This document shows positions 1 through 11,082 of a stretch of 64,000 nt of DNA, in pieces (position 1 is the stretch's first letter; every line of letters starts with the position of its first letter). The notes under the pieces were generated by a model. The model saw only the letters and a list, made by a program, of their open reading frames with translations, was not told the DNA's origin and did not search any database. This stretch comes from Acidobacteriota bacterium (GTDB taxonomy: Bacteria; Acidobacteriota; Terriglobia; Terriglobales; Acidobacteriaceae): assembly GCA_021816455.1 (NCBI GenBank), contig JAKAXU010000007.1:40407-104406 (forward strand), in the 5' to 3' direction. The translations under genes and the position numbers were made by a program.

Positions 1-1
1 T

Positions 2-955
2 CGCTTCATCGAATCGACCGTTGCTTCGATCCGCGAAAAAGTCGGTTCAGGCCATGTGCTCTGCGCGCTTTCGGGTGGAGTCGATTCTTCGGTCGCCGCC
101 GTGCTGGTGCATCGAGCCATTGGCAGCCAGCTCACCTGCGTCTTTGTGAACAACGGAGTGCTGCGCAAAAACGAATTCGAGCAGGTCACGCGCAATCTGC
201 GGGAAAAACTGGGCTTGAATCTGGTGCCTATCGATGCTTCGGAGCGGTTTCTCGACCAACTCTCCGGAGTCACCGATCCGGAGACCAAGCGCAAGATCAT
301 CGGGCGCGAGTTCATCACTGTCTTTGAAGCCGAGGCCGAGCGCATTGCGGCGCAGGCGGGCAGAATCGACTGGCTGGTGCAGGGAACGCTTTACCCGGAC
401 GTGATCGAGTCGTCCAGCGTGCGCGGTCCGTCGCAGACGATCAAGAGTCATCACAACGTGGGCGGCCTGCCGGAGCGCATGAAGATGAAGCTCATCGAGC
501 CACTGCGCGATCTTTTCAAGGATGAAGTGCGCCGCATTGGCCGCGACCTGGGCATGCCGGAGGAGATTCTCGGTCGACAGCCGTTTCCTGGCCCGGGACT
601 GGCCGTGCGTATCGTGGGCGAGGTGACGCCGGAGCGCGTCGCCATCCTGCAGAATGCCGATGAAATCGTCGTAGGGGAGATCAAGGCTGCCGGGTTGTAT
701 TCGCAAATCTGGCAAAGCTTTGCCGTGCTGCTTCCGGTGCGCAGCGTCGGCGTGATGGGCGATCAACGTACGTACGCTTATACCTGCGCCATTCGCGCCG
801 TGCACTCCGAAGACGGCATGACGGCGGACTGGACGCCACTGCCACATGAGCTGCTCAAACGCATCTCCAATCGCATCGTGAACGAAGTGCGCGGCATCAA
901 TCGCGTGGTCTACGACATCACCTCCAAGCCGCCCGGCACGATCGAGTGGGAGTAG
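2..955 (+). CDS. guaA: GMP synthase (glutamine-hydrolysing), C-terminal part, truncated by window start
   Basis: Reading frame is open from base 2; ATP-PPase motif [10 protein letters not shown] and C-terminus [13 protein letters not shown] typical of GuaA. Confidence 0.96.
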   Translation, partial: RFIESTVASIREKVGSGHVLCALSGGVDSSVAAVLVHRAIGSQLTCVFVNNGVLRKNEFEQVTRNLREKLGLNLVPIDASERFLDQLSGVTDPETKRKIIGREFITVFEAEAERIAAQAGRIDWLVQGTLYPDVIESSSVRGPSQTIKSHHNVGGLPERMKMKLIEPLRDLFKDEVRRIGRDLGMPEEILGRQPFPGPGLAVRIVGEVTPERVAILQNADEIVVGEIKAAGLYSQIWQSFAVLLPVRSVGVMGDQRTYAYTCAIRAVHSEDGMTADWTPLPHELLKRISNRIVNEVRGINRVVYDITSKPPGTIEWE

Positions 956-957
956 CG

Positions 958-2208
958 ATGGTCCTGCTCAGCCATCCGACCGGGAACGCCAATGTCGCTG
1001 CGGTTGCCGAGGCGTTGCAGCAGGAAAATCTTCTGACAGCCTACTTCACCTGCATCCACTGGCGACCAGATGCGGCTTATGCGCGATGGGTTCCGGGCGG
1101 AGTGCGCCGGACGCTGGAGCGACGCGCGCGGGTGCGGATTCCGGCAGGGAAAATTCATACCAGACCGGGCAGGGAACTGGTTCGCAACCTGCTGCTCCGT
1201 ACAGGGGAAAACCGATTCGCTGCGGGCGAGGACAAGCCGTTTTCGATCGACGCTGTTTATCGCGATCTGGACCGACACATCACGCGGCGCCTGAGCGATT
1301 TTCCCGCGGTGCGCGCTGTTTACGCTTACGAAGACGGTGCGCTGGAGCAGTTCCGCGCAGCGAAGCAGCGTGGCCTGCGCTGCATCTACGACCTGCCCAT
1401 AGGTTACTGGCGCGCCAGCCGCGAGATCGCCGCCGAAGAGGCAGAACGGCGGCCTGAGTGGAAAAACACTCTGCAGGCGCTGGCCGACAGCGATGCCAAG
1501 TGCGCGCGCAAGGATGAAGAGCTTGCACTAGCCGACACCGTGCTCGTTCCCAGCAGCTTTGTGCGGCGCACGCTGGATCATTTTCCCGGCGCGCAGAAGC
1601 AGGTGATCGTCGCGCCGTTTGGTGTGCCGGCTGCCGCAGCATCTCCGCGTGCGATGACGGATCGCTCAAAACCACTGCGCGTGCTCTTCGTGGGCGGCCT
1701 GTCCCAGCGCAAAGGAATCGCCGATCTTTTCGAAGCGGTGGAGAAACTCGGCAGCGCGGTCACGCTTACTGTGATCGGGCGGAAGACAGCAGGGCTTTGC
1801 CCTTCTCTCGACGACTGTTGCCGGAGAGTTCGCTGGATTGCTTCACTGCCGCACGCGCAGGTGCTCGAAGAGATGCGCCGACACGATGTCTTCGTCTTCC
1901 CGTCCCTCTTTGAGGGGTTGGCGCTGGTGCTCGGTGAGGCCATTTCTCAGGGACTGCCGGTGATTACGACGCCGAACTCGGGCGGGGAAGATATTCTGCG
2001 CGATGGGGTGGACAGCTTCTTCGTGCCTATTCGCTCGCCAGAGGCGATTGCTGGACGGCTGCTACTCCTGCACGAGGACCGCAAATGGTTGAAGGCGATG
2101 AGCGATGCGGCGCTGGAGCGCGCCGGGGAACTGACCTGGGCTGCGTATCGGCGGCGAGTCGTTGCAGCGGTTCATACGGCTATCGAGAGACCGGTTTCGA
2201 CGACGTAG
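958..2208 (+). CDS. Glycosyltransferase family 4-like
   Basis: GT-B C-terminal motif FVFPSLFEGLALVLGEAISQGLPVITTPNSGGEDI; ATG at 958 just after the guaA stop (the ORF track starts at an upstream GTG, 946). Confidence 0.85.
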   Translation: MVLLSHPTGNANVAAVAEALQQENLLTAYFTCIHWRPDAAYARWVPGGVRRTLERRARVRIPAGKIHTRPGRELVRNLLLRTGENRFAAGEDKPFSIDAVYRDLDRHITRRLSDFPAVRAVYAYEDGALEQFRAAKQRGLRCIYDLPIGYWRASREIAAEEAERRPEWKNTLQALADSDAKCARKDEELALADTVLVPSSFVRRTLDHFPGAQKQVIVAPFGVPAAAASPRAMTDRSKPLRVLFVGGLSQRKGIADLFEAVEKLGSAVTLTVIGRKTAGLCPSLDDCCRRVRWIASLPHAQVLEEMRRHDVFVFPSLFEGLALVLGEAISQGLPVITTPNSGGEDILRDGVDSFFVPIRSPEAIAGRLLLLHEDRKWLKAMSDAALERAGELTWAAYRRRVVAAVHTAIERPVSTT

Positions 2209-3679
2209 AGGGAGGGATTGCGCCGAGTTGAGGTTTCAGAATCGGCGCATTCAGCGGCGCGGTGTCGATGTCGATGCGCGTTCCCTGTGGGAAGGCAATC
2301 TCGTGCCCATGCCGCAGCCATGTGGAGCTGATCGAGAGACCCACGGCATAGAATCCGATTCCCGCGGCGAGAGAACGAGATCCGGCGGCGAGGCCAGCGA
2401 TGCGACCGGCAGCACCGAAGCCGTTGGAGGCAGCGCCGGTCTGTGCAGTCATATTCCCATCCGTGTCCAGCGCATGTCCGGCCAGCAGGCCCATCGCAAT
2501 GGGCGCAAGCACGCTGCCGTTGCTCTTGCCGGAGACGTTGCCCTCGGCGTCCATGTTCATCTGCTTACCGCCGTTAGCCATTGCGCTGGTGACCGAGCCT
2601 TGCACGGTCTGCGTCGCTCCGGCGGGCATCTTCAACTGTTGAAAGCTGAAGCGCAGATGTCCGCTGCGGCCAAAGGATCGAGCGGCTTTGCTGGTGGTTA
2701 CGCGGCCCAACAGCTCGGCTCCCTGAGGAATCTTTAGCTGGTGCTGCGCATCATAGGTCGGCTCCACGACGCGTGCTTTGATGGCGTCCCCTGCTTTGGA
2801 CGAGCGGGAACTGATCGGAGTCTCCAGTTCGGCGTGAATCAGCCAGTGCGGTCCGGGATCGGCAGCCGCCGGGGTGGGCTTTTGCGGCTGGGGCTTGCGT
2901 TTGGCGCGTTTTTTGTGCGGCTTTTGCGGCGGAGTGAAGACCGTAGGCTGACCGGAAGCCTGCAACTGATGGACGGCCAGCGAGTCGGTCAGGGGGAAGC
3001 TCCATGTGGCGCCTGCGTTAATCTGCTCCGGATGGTAGGGGAGCTGCTGATAGAACGCAACTTTCAGCCGGTTGCCCAATCCCGGCGAGGTCAGGAAGTC
3101 CTTGGTGGCCGCAGCCCGCTGCCGCAATGCGCTCCATGCTCGCGCAAACAGCGAGTGCCGCTTGTTGGTAGCACTGGCCGCGAGGGAAACCATGGGCAGC
3201 CCCGCCTGTGCCGCATCTGCATGAATCGCAACCGCGCCGCCGCTGGTCTCGATCGAGTCAAAGCGTACCATCGGATGATGGATCGGGGTGAAGTCTCCAT
3301 TGAGTTTTGCCCAGATACGGGCCGATTTGTCCGGTGTCAGAGCTTCCAGGTGCCCCCGCAGCAGTGTGCCCTTCGGCAGCACAAGCGCGTTGTTCACGTA
3401 AATGGGCGCCAACAGTTGGCCATCGATGACGGTGCCCTTCTTCATCGGATAAACGCGCGTGGCCGAGACGCTCAGGTAGGTTCCTTTGGCGATGGCTGCC
3501 GGCGGCAACGGCTTGACCGGAGGTGCAGCAACGACCGGAGGTGTAGCTACGACCGGAGGTGCCGCGGGTGGATTTGGGCGTTTGTGAAGCGTCTGAGCGC
3601 AGGCTACCGCCGCCATTCCTGCCAGAATCAGCGCAGTTCCCCCAGCCTTCCATCCATGGGACATTCTGTTCGACCGCAA
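2180..3679 (-). CDS. Exported hypothetical protein with Pro/Val-rich linker; C-terminal half weakly VirB10/TrbI-like
   Basis: Signal peptide (ALILAGMAAVACAQ), PPVVATPPVVAAPPV repeat, GDAIKARVVEPTYD...IPQGAELLGRV. Confidence 0.6.
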   Translation of the reverse strand: MRSNRMSHGWKAGGTALILAGMAAVACAQTLHKRPNPPAAPPVVATPPVVAAPPVKPLPPAAIAKGTYLSVSATRVYPMKKGTVIDGQLLAPIYVNNALVLPKGTLLRGHLEALTPDKSARIWAKLNGDFTPIHHPMVRFDSIETSGGAVAIHADAAQAGLPMVSLAASATNKRHSLFARAWSALRQRAAATKDFLTSPGLGNRLKVAFYQQLPYHPEQINAGATWSFPLTDSLAVHQLQASGQPTVFTPPQKPHKKRAKRKPQPQKPTPAAADPGPHWLIHAELETPISSRSSKAGDAIKARVVEPTYDAQHQLKIPQGAELLGRVTTSKAARSFGRSGHLRFSFQQLKMPAGATQTVQGSVTSAMANGGKQMNMDAEGNVSGKSNGSVLAPIAMGLLAGHALDTDGNMTAQTGAASNGFGAAGRIAGLAAGSRSLAAGIGFYAVGLSISSTWLRHGHEIAFPQGTRIDIDTAPLNAPILKPQLGAIPPSTSSKPVSR

Positions 3680-3808
3680 GTGACCCCCGCAGAATCGTTT
3701 CTCACGGTATCAGACTGCGCGTTTTGAACGAAGAAAGCAAACCTGTCGCAGGATCGGTCGTAGAGCTGCGGATTCGGTCCTCGTACGGGCAGCATTTAGA
3801 CTGAAAAG

Positions 3809-5134
3809 GTGACTACCCCTGTCAAAGCTGTGCGCGGCACACGCGACCTGCTGCCGCCGGAAACCGCGCTCTGGAGCCGGATCGAAGCCACGGCGCGCGA
3901 GGTCTTCGCGCGATACAACTTCGGCGAGATTCGCACCCCGATCTTCGAGGAGACAACGCTGTTTGCGCGTGGAGTCGGCGAGGAAACCGACATCGTTTCC
4001 AAGGAGATGTATACGTGGGAGGATCGCGCTCGCGCACAATCGGAAAAGACGCAAAGCCTGACATTGCGCCCGGAGAACACGGCCGGCGTGGTGCGCGCCT
4101 ACATCGAGCACAAGCTGAGTGAGACCGGCCAGTTGCAGAAGCTCTTCTACATCGGTCCGCAATTTCGTCGCGAACGTCCGCAGAAGGGTCGTTACCGGCA
4201 GTTTTTTCAGATTGGAGCCGAGGTCATCGGACCGCCGCACGCAGGATCAGAGTCGCCGCTGCGCGATGCCGAGGTGCTGGAGATGCTGGCTTCCCTGCTG
4301 GAGGAGCTGGGCATTGAGGGCTGGACACTACGGCTGAACTCCGTCGGTTCGGCCTCTGACCGTCCCGCCTATCTGGCAAAGTTGCGCGAAGCGATTGCTC
4401 CGGTGGCGCATAGGATGTGCGCTGACTGCCAGCGCCGCGCGGAGACCAATCCGCTGCGTGTGTTGGACTGCAAGGTCGCCGAAGATCAGGAGATCATCGA
4501 GAGCCTGCCGCGCATCGCCGATTCGCTGGATGAAGCCAGCCGCGCGCACTTTGCCGCCGTCTGCGCGGCGCTGGAAGCGGCCCGAGTGCCGTATACGCTC
4601 GACCATCGCCTGGTGCGCGGGCTGGATTACTACACGCGCACGACCTTCGAGTTCACGCACGGAGGACTGGGCGCACAGAATGCGCTGCTGGGTGGAGGAC
4701 GTTACGACGGGCTGAGCGAGGCGATCGGCGGACCCAAGGCTCCCGGCATCGGCTTCGCCATCGGTCAGGATCGGCTGGTGCTCACGCTGCAGGCGCAGGA
4801 ACAAGAGGAGGCAGAGCGCGCCGATGCCTGGGTTGCTCCGGTGGGCGAAGCGCAGAATCCGGCCTCACTTGCACTGGCCCGCGAGCTACGCCGGGCTGGG
4901 CTGCGCGTGGAACTGGGCGACGGCGGTTTTCGCGTTCGCAAGTCGATGGAAGTGGCCGACAGGCAGGCGCGCCGGATCATTCTGCTCGGCGAGGATGAGC
5001 TTGCATCGGGCGTGCTCACCGTAAAGGATTTTTCCACGGCAGTACAAACAAAAATTCCGCGTGCAGAGCTTGCTGCGCATCTGCTGGCTGCGCGCGCAGA
5101 AGCGAAACAAAAGAAGGAAAAACAGCGTGCTTGA
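3809..5134 (+). CDS. hisS: Histidyl-tRNA synthetase
   Basis: Class II aaRS motifs: [55 protein letters not shown]. Confidence 0.96.
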   Translation: MTTPVKAVRGTRDLLPPETALWSRIEATAREVFARYNFGEIRTPIFEETTLFARGVGEETDIVSKEMYTWEDRARAQSEKTQSLTLRPENTAGVVRAYIEHKLSETGQLQKLFYIGPQFRRERPQKGRYRQFFQIGAEVIGPPHAGSESPLRDAEVLEMLASLLEELGIEGWTLRLNSVGSASDRPAYLAKLREAIAPVAHRMCADCQRRAETNPLRVLDCKVAEDQEIIESLPRIADSLDEASRAHFAAVCAALEAARVPYTLDHRLVRGLDYYTRTTFEFTHGGLGAQNALLGGGRYDGLSEAIGGPKAPGIGFAIGQDRLVLTLQAQEQEEAERADAWVAPVGEAQNPASLALARELRRAGLRVELGDGGFRVRKSMEVADRQARRIILLGEDELASGVLTVKDFSTAVQTKIPRAELAAHLLAARAEAKQKKEKQRA

Positions 5135-7001
5135 TTTTCTTGGAGACCTGAAACGAACCCATCTCTGCGGCGAACTGCGAGCCGCGCATGCGGGCGAGGA
5201 TGTCCTCCTCATGGGCTGGGTCAATCGTCGCCGTGATCACGGCAATCTCATCTTTCTGGACCTGCGCGACCGCAGCGGCATTGCGCAGATTGTGCTTGAT
5301 CGCGATCTGACGCCGGAAGGCCATGCGAAAGGCGAAGCGATTCGCCCGGAGTATGTCGTTGCCGCGATGGGCAGGGTGCGTCTGCGCGGTGCGGCGGCCG
5401 TCAATCCAAAGATGGCCACCGGCGAAGTCGAGATCGTTGCTTCGCAGCTCTTTGTCTTGAATGACGCGAAACTGGCACCGTTTTCACCCGCCGAGGAAGC
5501 CATCGTCAACGAGGAGGTGCGGCTGAAGCATCGCTATGTCGATCTGCGCCGCGCGGAGATGCAGCGCAACTTCTGGCTGCGCCACCGCATCACGCTGGCT
5601 ATCCGGCAGAGCCTCTCCGATCTTGGCTTTCTGGAGATTGAGACGCCGATTTTGACCAAGTCCACGCCGGAGGGAGCGCGCGATTTTCTGGTTCCCAGCC
5701 GCGTTCATCCGGGCGAGTTTTACGCGCTGCCGCAGTCGCCGCAGATCTTCAAGCAGATTTTGATGATCTCCGGCTTCGATCGCTACTTCCAGATTGCACG
5801 CTGTTTCCGCGACGAAGACCTGCGCGCCGACCGCCAGCTTGAGTTCACGCAGGTTGATCTGGAGATGAGCTTCCCGCGCGAAGAAGATGTCTTCGCGGTG
5901 GTGGAGCAGTTCCTGGCCGCCGGTTTTGCCGCTGCGGGCGTTCGATTGCCCGTCCCGTTTCCGCGTATTCCATGGGATGAGTCGATGCGCCGCTTCGGTG
6001 TGGACAAGCCGGATCTACGGCTGCCCGGACTCACTGATATGCGCGCGGCCTTCAGCGATGCGGAGATCGCCGCGCTCCAGCTTGATCCGGACCTGCCCAT
6101 CGTCGCTCTGCGCATTCCGCGGGTCGGCCAGCTCAGCCGCAAGGAGCGCGAAGACAACCATCCGCTCTTCGACGCCAGAAAAGGTGCGAAGTTCATTGAC
6201 GACCTGAAGCGGCTGGAAAAGGGATTTCCGCACATCGTCGCTGCTTTGCGGGAGCGGACCGGAGCCTCCGAGGAGGATTTTGTCGTCCTCCTTGCCGGTG
6301 ACCCTGCGCACCCGATCAAAGCCTCGGATACAAAGATTTCCGGACGGCTTTCAGAGCGGGAAATTGCGGTGTATGCGGCAGCCGGCGCCTTCCGCGTCGA
6401 GCTGGCGAAGAAGTACGCCGACCGCCACGGAGCTTTCGCTGTCACGCAGTCGGTGGTTGCCGCGGCAGATCCGCTCAGCGGCTCGCTTACGGACGGCGCA
6501 CAGGCCTTCCAGCCCATCTGGGTCACGGATTTCCCGATGTTCGAGCACGATGCGGAGACGGGAAAATGGATGCCCGCGCATCATCCTTTCACCTCGCCGC
6601 ACGATGCCGATATCGACCGGCTCTTCACCGATCCGGCCACGGTGCGCGCGCGCTGCTATGACCTGGCAATGAACGGCCTGGAGCTGGGTTCCGGCTCCAT
6701 CCGGATTCACCGTCAGGATGTGCAGCGGCAGATATTCGACGCGCTCGGCATCACACCCGAAGAGGCGCGCCTGCGCTTTGGATTCTTCCTCGACGCGCTC
6801 GAATACGGCACGCCGCCGCACGGCGGCATCGCGCTGGGTCTGGATCGCATTGCGATGCTGCTTGCCGGGGCGCCCAGCCTGCGCGAAGTAATTGCCTTCC
6901 CGAAGACGGCGCGCGCCATCGATGTGATGGTGGATGCGCCGACCCCGGTGAGCGAGCAGCAACTGCGAGAGCTGCATCTGCGTGTGGCGCTGAAAAGCTG
7001 A
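5127..7001 (+). CDS. aspS: Aspartyl-tRNA synthetase
   Basis: [84 protein letters not shown]; a GTG start at 5127 overlapping the hisS stop fits better than the upstream start at 5061. Confidence 0.95.
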   Translation: MLDFLGDLKRTHLCGELRAAHAGEDVLLMGWVNRRRDHGNLIFLDLRDRSGIAQIVLDRDLTPEGHAKGEAIRPEYVVAAMGRVRLRGAAAVNPKMATGEVEIVASQLFVLNDAKLAPFSPAEEAIVNEEVRLKHRYVDLRRAEMQRNFWLRHRITLAIRQSLSDLGFLEIETPILTKSTPEGARDFLVPSRVHPGEFYALPQSPQIFKQILMISGFDRYFQIARCFRDEDLRADRQLEFTQVDLEMSFPREEDVFAVVEQFLAAGFAAAGVRLPVPFPRIPWDESMRRFGVDKPDLRLPGLTDMRAAFSDAEIAALQLDPDLPIVALRIPRVGQLSRKEREDNHPLFDARKGAKFIDDLKRLEKGFPHIVAALRERTGASEEDFVVLLAGDPAHPIKASDTKISGRLSEREIAVYAAAGAFRVELAKKYADRHGAFAVTQSVVAAADPLSGSLTDGAQAFQPIWVTDFPMFEHDAETGKWMPAHHPFTSPHDADIDRLFTDPATVRARCYDLAMNGLELGSGSIRIHRQDVQRQIFDALGITPEEARLRFGFFLDALEYGTPPHGGIALGLDRIAMLLAGAPSLREVIAFPKTARAIDVMVDAPTPVSEQQLRELHLRVALKS

Positions 7002-7029
7002 GCGGTCACGCGCAGTCTGTGCGCATGGC

Positions 7030-9732
7030 TCAGTGAGTGCTGAGCCATGCCTCCAGGTTTGCCTGCTGATTGGCGCGCAGAGTCGTGCAGTCGCCGATTT
7101 GATCCGTTGCCCGCGCCAGCGCGTGCGCAGACGAAGGCACCCGATGCGCGGCGAAGAAGCTCGTCACCTGCTGCTGCATTTCTGCGGAGCAGAAGTGCCC
7201 GGTGGAGCCGACCATCGATGCGCCGGAGCTTGCAGTCAACTGCGCCAGAACGGCGGAGAATTGATTCTGGATAAACTTCCAGGCCACCGTCTGCGTGCTT
7301 CGGTTGATCAACTCGATCTCCAGCATTGAGGCCACATCCTGATTGCGGACGCGACCGGAGACGGAGTATTCGAGGGCGCGGGTTTCGAGCGCGGGATACT
7401 GAAATCGAGCGAGCGCGCGCAGCGAACTGGAACGGATTTGCGGGTTGCCTGAGTTTTCGGCCAAATGCTGCAACCGGTCAAAGAGTTTCCGGTCGCCAAA
7501 GCGGGAGGCGATTTCAAGCGCGTTCTGCGCGAGCGTGGGATCCGTGCTGGCGGGGTCGGCGAGATTCTGCGCGGTAATCTGTTTTGCTTCGGCGATGAGA
7601 GATTTGTCTTCGCCTGTTCCGGCGACGAAACGCAGCAACTCGGCGCGAAGCTCGCGCGTCTCAGGCGAGTCAGCTTTCGAGGGTGCGCCGAGGCGTTGAT
7701 ACGCTGGCCCATAGACACGGCGTATCCATGCAGAGAGCTGCGAGCGGTCGGAGTCCGTGGCCGCCACGCGCTCGGCGATGGCATTCACATCCTCGATCAC
7801 CGTACGCACGACCTCAGAGTTGCTGTCGTCAGCCATGCGCGCGGCAAGATTGAGAAAGTCGCCGACCTTTGCCTCGTTCGCCTGTGCCAGCGCCCAGGAG
7901 TCGCCCAGCAGGCTGATGCGCTCCTCCGGCGTCAAAGTGGATTCGGCCTCTGTGGCCAGCGTATGCAGTGTTGCCGCAGCGTACTGCGTACGATAGTAGC
8001 CCTTCCCGCCGGCATTCAGGAAGCTGTCGTGGGTGGCCGCCAGCCTCTGCTGCGGCTGGTCAAGGAGCTGGCAGTTCTGCCCGTTTCCGTCAGCCACGCA
8101 CACCGGGATTTCCCAGGTCTGCGGCTTTGCCGTAACACCTGGATTCAGGAAAAATCGCTGCTGCGTGACGGCGACCGCGCCGTTAACCGCATCGCTCACC
8201 TTCACGATCGGCACGCCGGGCTGCACAACAAAGCTGGCCATGATCCGGTCAATCGGCTTATGGCTCGCGGCCGTCTGCGCATTCCAGAAGTCCTCTGCCG
8301 TCGCGTTGCCGTAAAGGTGCGCCGCCAGATAGTTGTGCACTCCCTGGCGGAAGACCTCTTTGCCTTCGTAGTTCTCCATCATCAGCAGCACTGCCCCGGC
8401 CTTGCCGTAGCTGATGCCGTCGAACATTTCGTTGATCTCGTCCGGTGTGTTGGCCTCCGCGCGAATCGTGCGCGTCACGCGGCGCGCGTCCAGGTTCAGC
8501 GTCGTCTGCGTATTCGCGGCGACCGACTGGCTGATCTTCCACTCCGGCTTCCATGCCTCCACAGGCTTGTTCTCCATCCACGTGGCAAAGCCTTCGTTCA
8601 GCCAGATGTTATTCCACCACTCCATCGTCACCATGTCGCCAAACCACTGATGCGCCATCTCGTGCGCCACCACGGAGGCCACGCGCTTCAGCGCGTCCAC
8701 GGAGGCGTGCTGCTCATCCACCAGCAGGTCGGTTTCGCGATAGGTGATCGCTCCGAAATTCTCCATCGCGCCGGCTTCAAAGTCCGGCAGCGCGATCATG
8801 TCCAGCTTGGGCATCGGATAGCGAATGCCGAAGTAGGTGTTGTAGTAATGCAGCACAAACTCAGCGGCCTTCAGAGCAAAGCGTCCATACTGTACCTGGT
8901 CCGGAGTGGCGCAGGCGCGGATTGGCACGCCATCGCTGGACCCGGAAACGCACTGGAAGTCCCCCACTAGAAACGCCACCAGATAGGTGGACATGCGTGG
9001 CGTCACGGCGAAGTGCAGCGCGTGCCTGGCGCCGCTATCCACCGGTGTGTCGCTCACGATGTTGGTGTTGGAGATGGCCGTATCGCCTTTGTCCACTACC
9101 AGCGTCACGTCAAAGGTGGCCTTCATCGCCGGCTCATCAAAACAAGGGAAAGCGCGTCGGGCGTCGGTGGACTCAAACTGTGTGACGGCGTAGTTGCGAC
9201 GGGCGGTTTTGGAAAGATAAAAACCGCGTAGTTCCCCGTTCAGCGTACCGGTGAAGGCAATGTGCAGCCGGTGTTCCCCGGCGCTGATTGTGCGGGGAAA
9301 GTGCAGCGTGGCCTGTTGTTCCCCTTCATCCAGCGTCACGCTGCCAGTCAACTTCTGGCCGTTGTCGTCGATGCTCACTTTGCTGAATTGAATCTCAATT
9401 GCATTCAGCGTGATGGAATCGCTCGGCGTCGCCAGCTTGACTGCGATGGTCTCGCTGCCGGCATAGACGGCTTTCTGCAGATCGGGTGTCAGGCGCAGTG
9501 TATAGTGCAGCGGCGTGACCGTCTTTGGCAGGCGCTGCGCGCGCGCCGTCATGGTGCAGCCGAGCGAGAGGGCCGCGATGGCCAATATGAGTGTGTTCCT
9601 CCGCCAGCTCTGCCAGCGGCAATTCATCCAGTTCCGTTGCATGAAATCTCCTCGTGGTGACAGCCAAGTTACTGCAAATGCGGGCGCGTGATTGCGGATG
9701 CATTCGACGCCGCGCTTCATGTTCCTTCGCAA
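7030..9732 (-). CDS. M1 family metallopeptidase (aminopeptidase N-like), exported
   Basis: GAMENFGAITYRE and VAHEMAHQWFGDMVTMEWWNNIWLNEGFATWME (HExxH-18-E). Confidence 0.94.
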   Translation of the reverse strand: MRRNMKRGVECIRNHAPAFAVTWLSPRGDFMQRNWMNCRWQSWRRNTLILAIAALSLGCTMTARAQRLPKTVTPLHYTLRLTPDLQKAVYAGSETIAVKLATPSDSITLNAIEIQFSKVSIDDNGQKLTGSVTLDEGEQQATLHFPRTISAGEHRLHIAFTGTLNGELRGFYLSKTARRNYAVTQFESTDARRAFPCFDEPAMKATFDVTLVVDKGDTAISNTNIVSDTPVDSGARHALHFAVTPRMSTYLVAFLVGDFQCVSGSSDGVPIRACATPDQVQYGRFALKAAEFVLHYYNTYFGIRYPMPKLDMIALPDFEAGAMENFGAITYRETDLLVDEQHASVDALKRVASVVAHEMAHQWFGDMVTMEWWNNIWLNEGFATWMENKPVEAWKPEWKISQSVAANTQTTLNLDARRVTRTIRAEANTPDEINEMFDGISYGKAGAVLLMMENYEGKEVFRQGVHNYLAAHLYGNATAEDFWNAQTAASHKPIDRIMASFVVQPGVPIVKVSDAVNGAVAVTQQRFFLNPGVTAKPQTWEIPVCVADGNGQNCQLLDQPQQRLAATHDSFLNAGGKGYYRTQYAAATLHTLATEAESTLTPEERISLLGDSWALAQANEAKVGDFLNLAARMADDSNSEVVRTVIEDVNAIAERVAATDSDRSQLSAWIRRVYGPAYQRLGAPSKADSPETRELRAELLRFVAGTGEDKSLIAEAKQITAQNLADPASTDPTLAQNALEIASRFGDRKLFDRLQHLAENSGNPQIRSSSLRALARFQYPALETRALEYSVSGRVRNQDVASMLEIELINRSTQTVAWKFIQNQFSAVLAQLTASSGASMVGSTGHFCSAEMQQQVTSFFAAHRVPSSAHALARATDQIGDCTTLRANQQANLEAWLSTH

Positions 9733-9891
9733 GCATCTTTACACGTAGGGGCCATCGACTGCACCCTCTGCAAACTCGCATCGCGTTGCTCGCAGATACG
9801 GTTCTGAAGTTGCACAGGATGCGACTGTGCGTCGGCCTGTCGCCTCTGCTACGCTGAGTCGTTACGCATCTGCAACCGGAGCCATATCCTG

Positions 9892-11076
9892 ATGATCCAA
9901 ACCACATCCATGCCACATGCTGCCCCGCTCACTGTCCTCAGCGAGGAAGAACAGCTTTTACAAAGTACCGTTCGACGCTTTGCAGCGGAGACCGTTGCTC
10001 CGCTGGTGCGCCCGATGGAGGAAGCAGCGCAGTACGCTCCTGGGCTAATCGACAAACTGGCCGAACTGGGACTGCTGGCCATCGAAGTTCCGGAACGCCA
10101 TGGCGGCGCGGGCGGCAGTTTTTTCGAATCAATTCTTGCCGTGGAGACGTTGGCCGAGGTCGATCCCGCGGTGGCGCTCATCGTTGATATTCAGAACACG
10201 TTGAGCGTGAATGCACTGCTGCGCTGGGGCACCCCGGCGCAGCACGAGCGATGGCTGCCGCAGCTTGCGGCGGGAATGCTCTGCTCGTATGCGCTCAGCG
10301 AGGCCGGGTCAGGCTCCGATGCTTTCGCTCTGGAGTCGCGCGCCGAGCGCACGGCTGGTGGATATCGGCTGCGCGGACGCAAGCTGTGGATAAGCAATGC
10401 GCGCGAAGCCGGATTGTTTCTGGTCTTTGCCAATCTGGATCCCTCCGCGGGCTATCGCGGCATCACAGCGTTTTTGGTTCCGGCGGGAACTCCGGGCCTG
10501 ACTGTCGGACGACTGGAGCACAAACTCGGCATCTGCGCCTCCAGCACCTGCGAAGTGCTCTTTGACGATTGCGAGATTGCCGCCGACCACCTGCTGGGCG
10601 AGGAAGGCAAAGGCTATCGCATTGCCATCGAGGTGCTGAATGAGGGGCGCATCGGCATCGGCGCGCAACTGCTTGGGCTGGCCAGCGGCGCTTGGAAGCA
10701 CGCTGCGCGGTATGCCCAGCAGCGTCGCCAGTTCGGCCGCCCGATTGCCGATTTTCAGGCCGTGCAGTTTGACCTGGCCGAGATGGCGACGCAAATCGAG
10801 GCGGCCCGGCTGATGGTCTACAACGCGGCCAGGCGCAAGGACGCCGGATTGCCGTTTGTAACTGAGGCCGCAATGACGAAATACTTTGCCTCGCAGATGG
10901 CCGAAAATGTGGCCAGCCGGTGCGTGGAAATCTTCGGTGGAAACGGCTTTGTGCGCGACTACCCGGCGGAAAAATACTTCCGCGATTCCAAGATTGGCAA
11001 GATTTACGAAGGCACGTCGAATATGCAGCTTGCGACGATCGCCCGTCAGTTGCTGAGCGATCCCATCACGATCTGA
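9892..11076 (+). CDS. Acyl-CoA dehydrogenase
   Basis: ALSEAGSGSDAFAL, RRQFGRPIADFQAVQFDLAEMATQIEAARL, FGGNGFVRDYPAEKYFRDSKIGKIYEGTSNMQ. Confidence 0.95.
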   Translation: MIQTTSMPHAAPLTVLSEEEQLLQSTVRRFAAETVAPLVRPMEEAAQYAPGLIDKLAELGLLAIEVPERHGGAGGSFFESILAVETLAEVDPAVALIVDIQNTLSVNALLRWGTPAQHERWLPQLAAGMLCSYALSEAGSGSDAFALESRAERTAGGYRLRGRKLWISNAREAGLFLVFANLDPSAGYRGITAFLVPAGTPGLTVGRLEHKLGICASSTCEVLFDDCEIAADHLLGEEGKGYRIAIEVLNEGRIGIGAQLLGLASGAWKHAARYAQQRRQFGRPIADFQAVQFDLAEMATQIEAARLMVYNAARRKDAGLPFVTEAAMTKYFASQMAENVASRCVEIFGGNGFVRDYPAEKYFRDSKIGKIYEGTSNMQLATIARQLLSDPITI

Positions 11077-11082
11077 TGGCCC

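Noticed and set aside
7465-8970. 501-aa plus-strand ORF
   Set aside because: Shadow ORF antisense to the M1 aminopeptidase; Arg/His/Leu-rich composition typical of high-GC antisense frames
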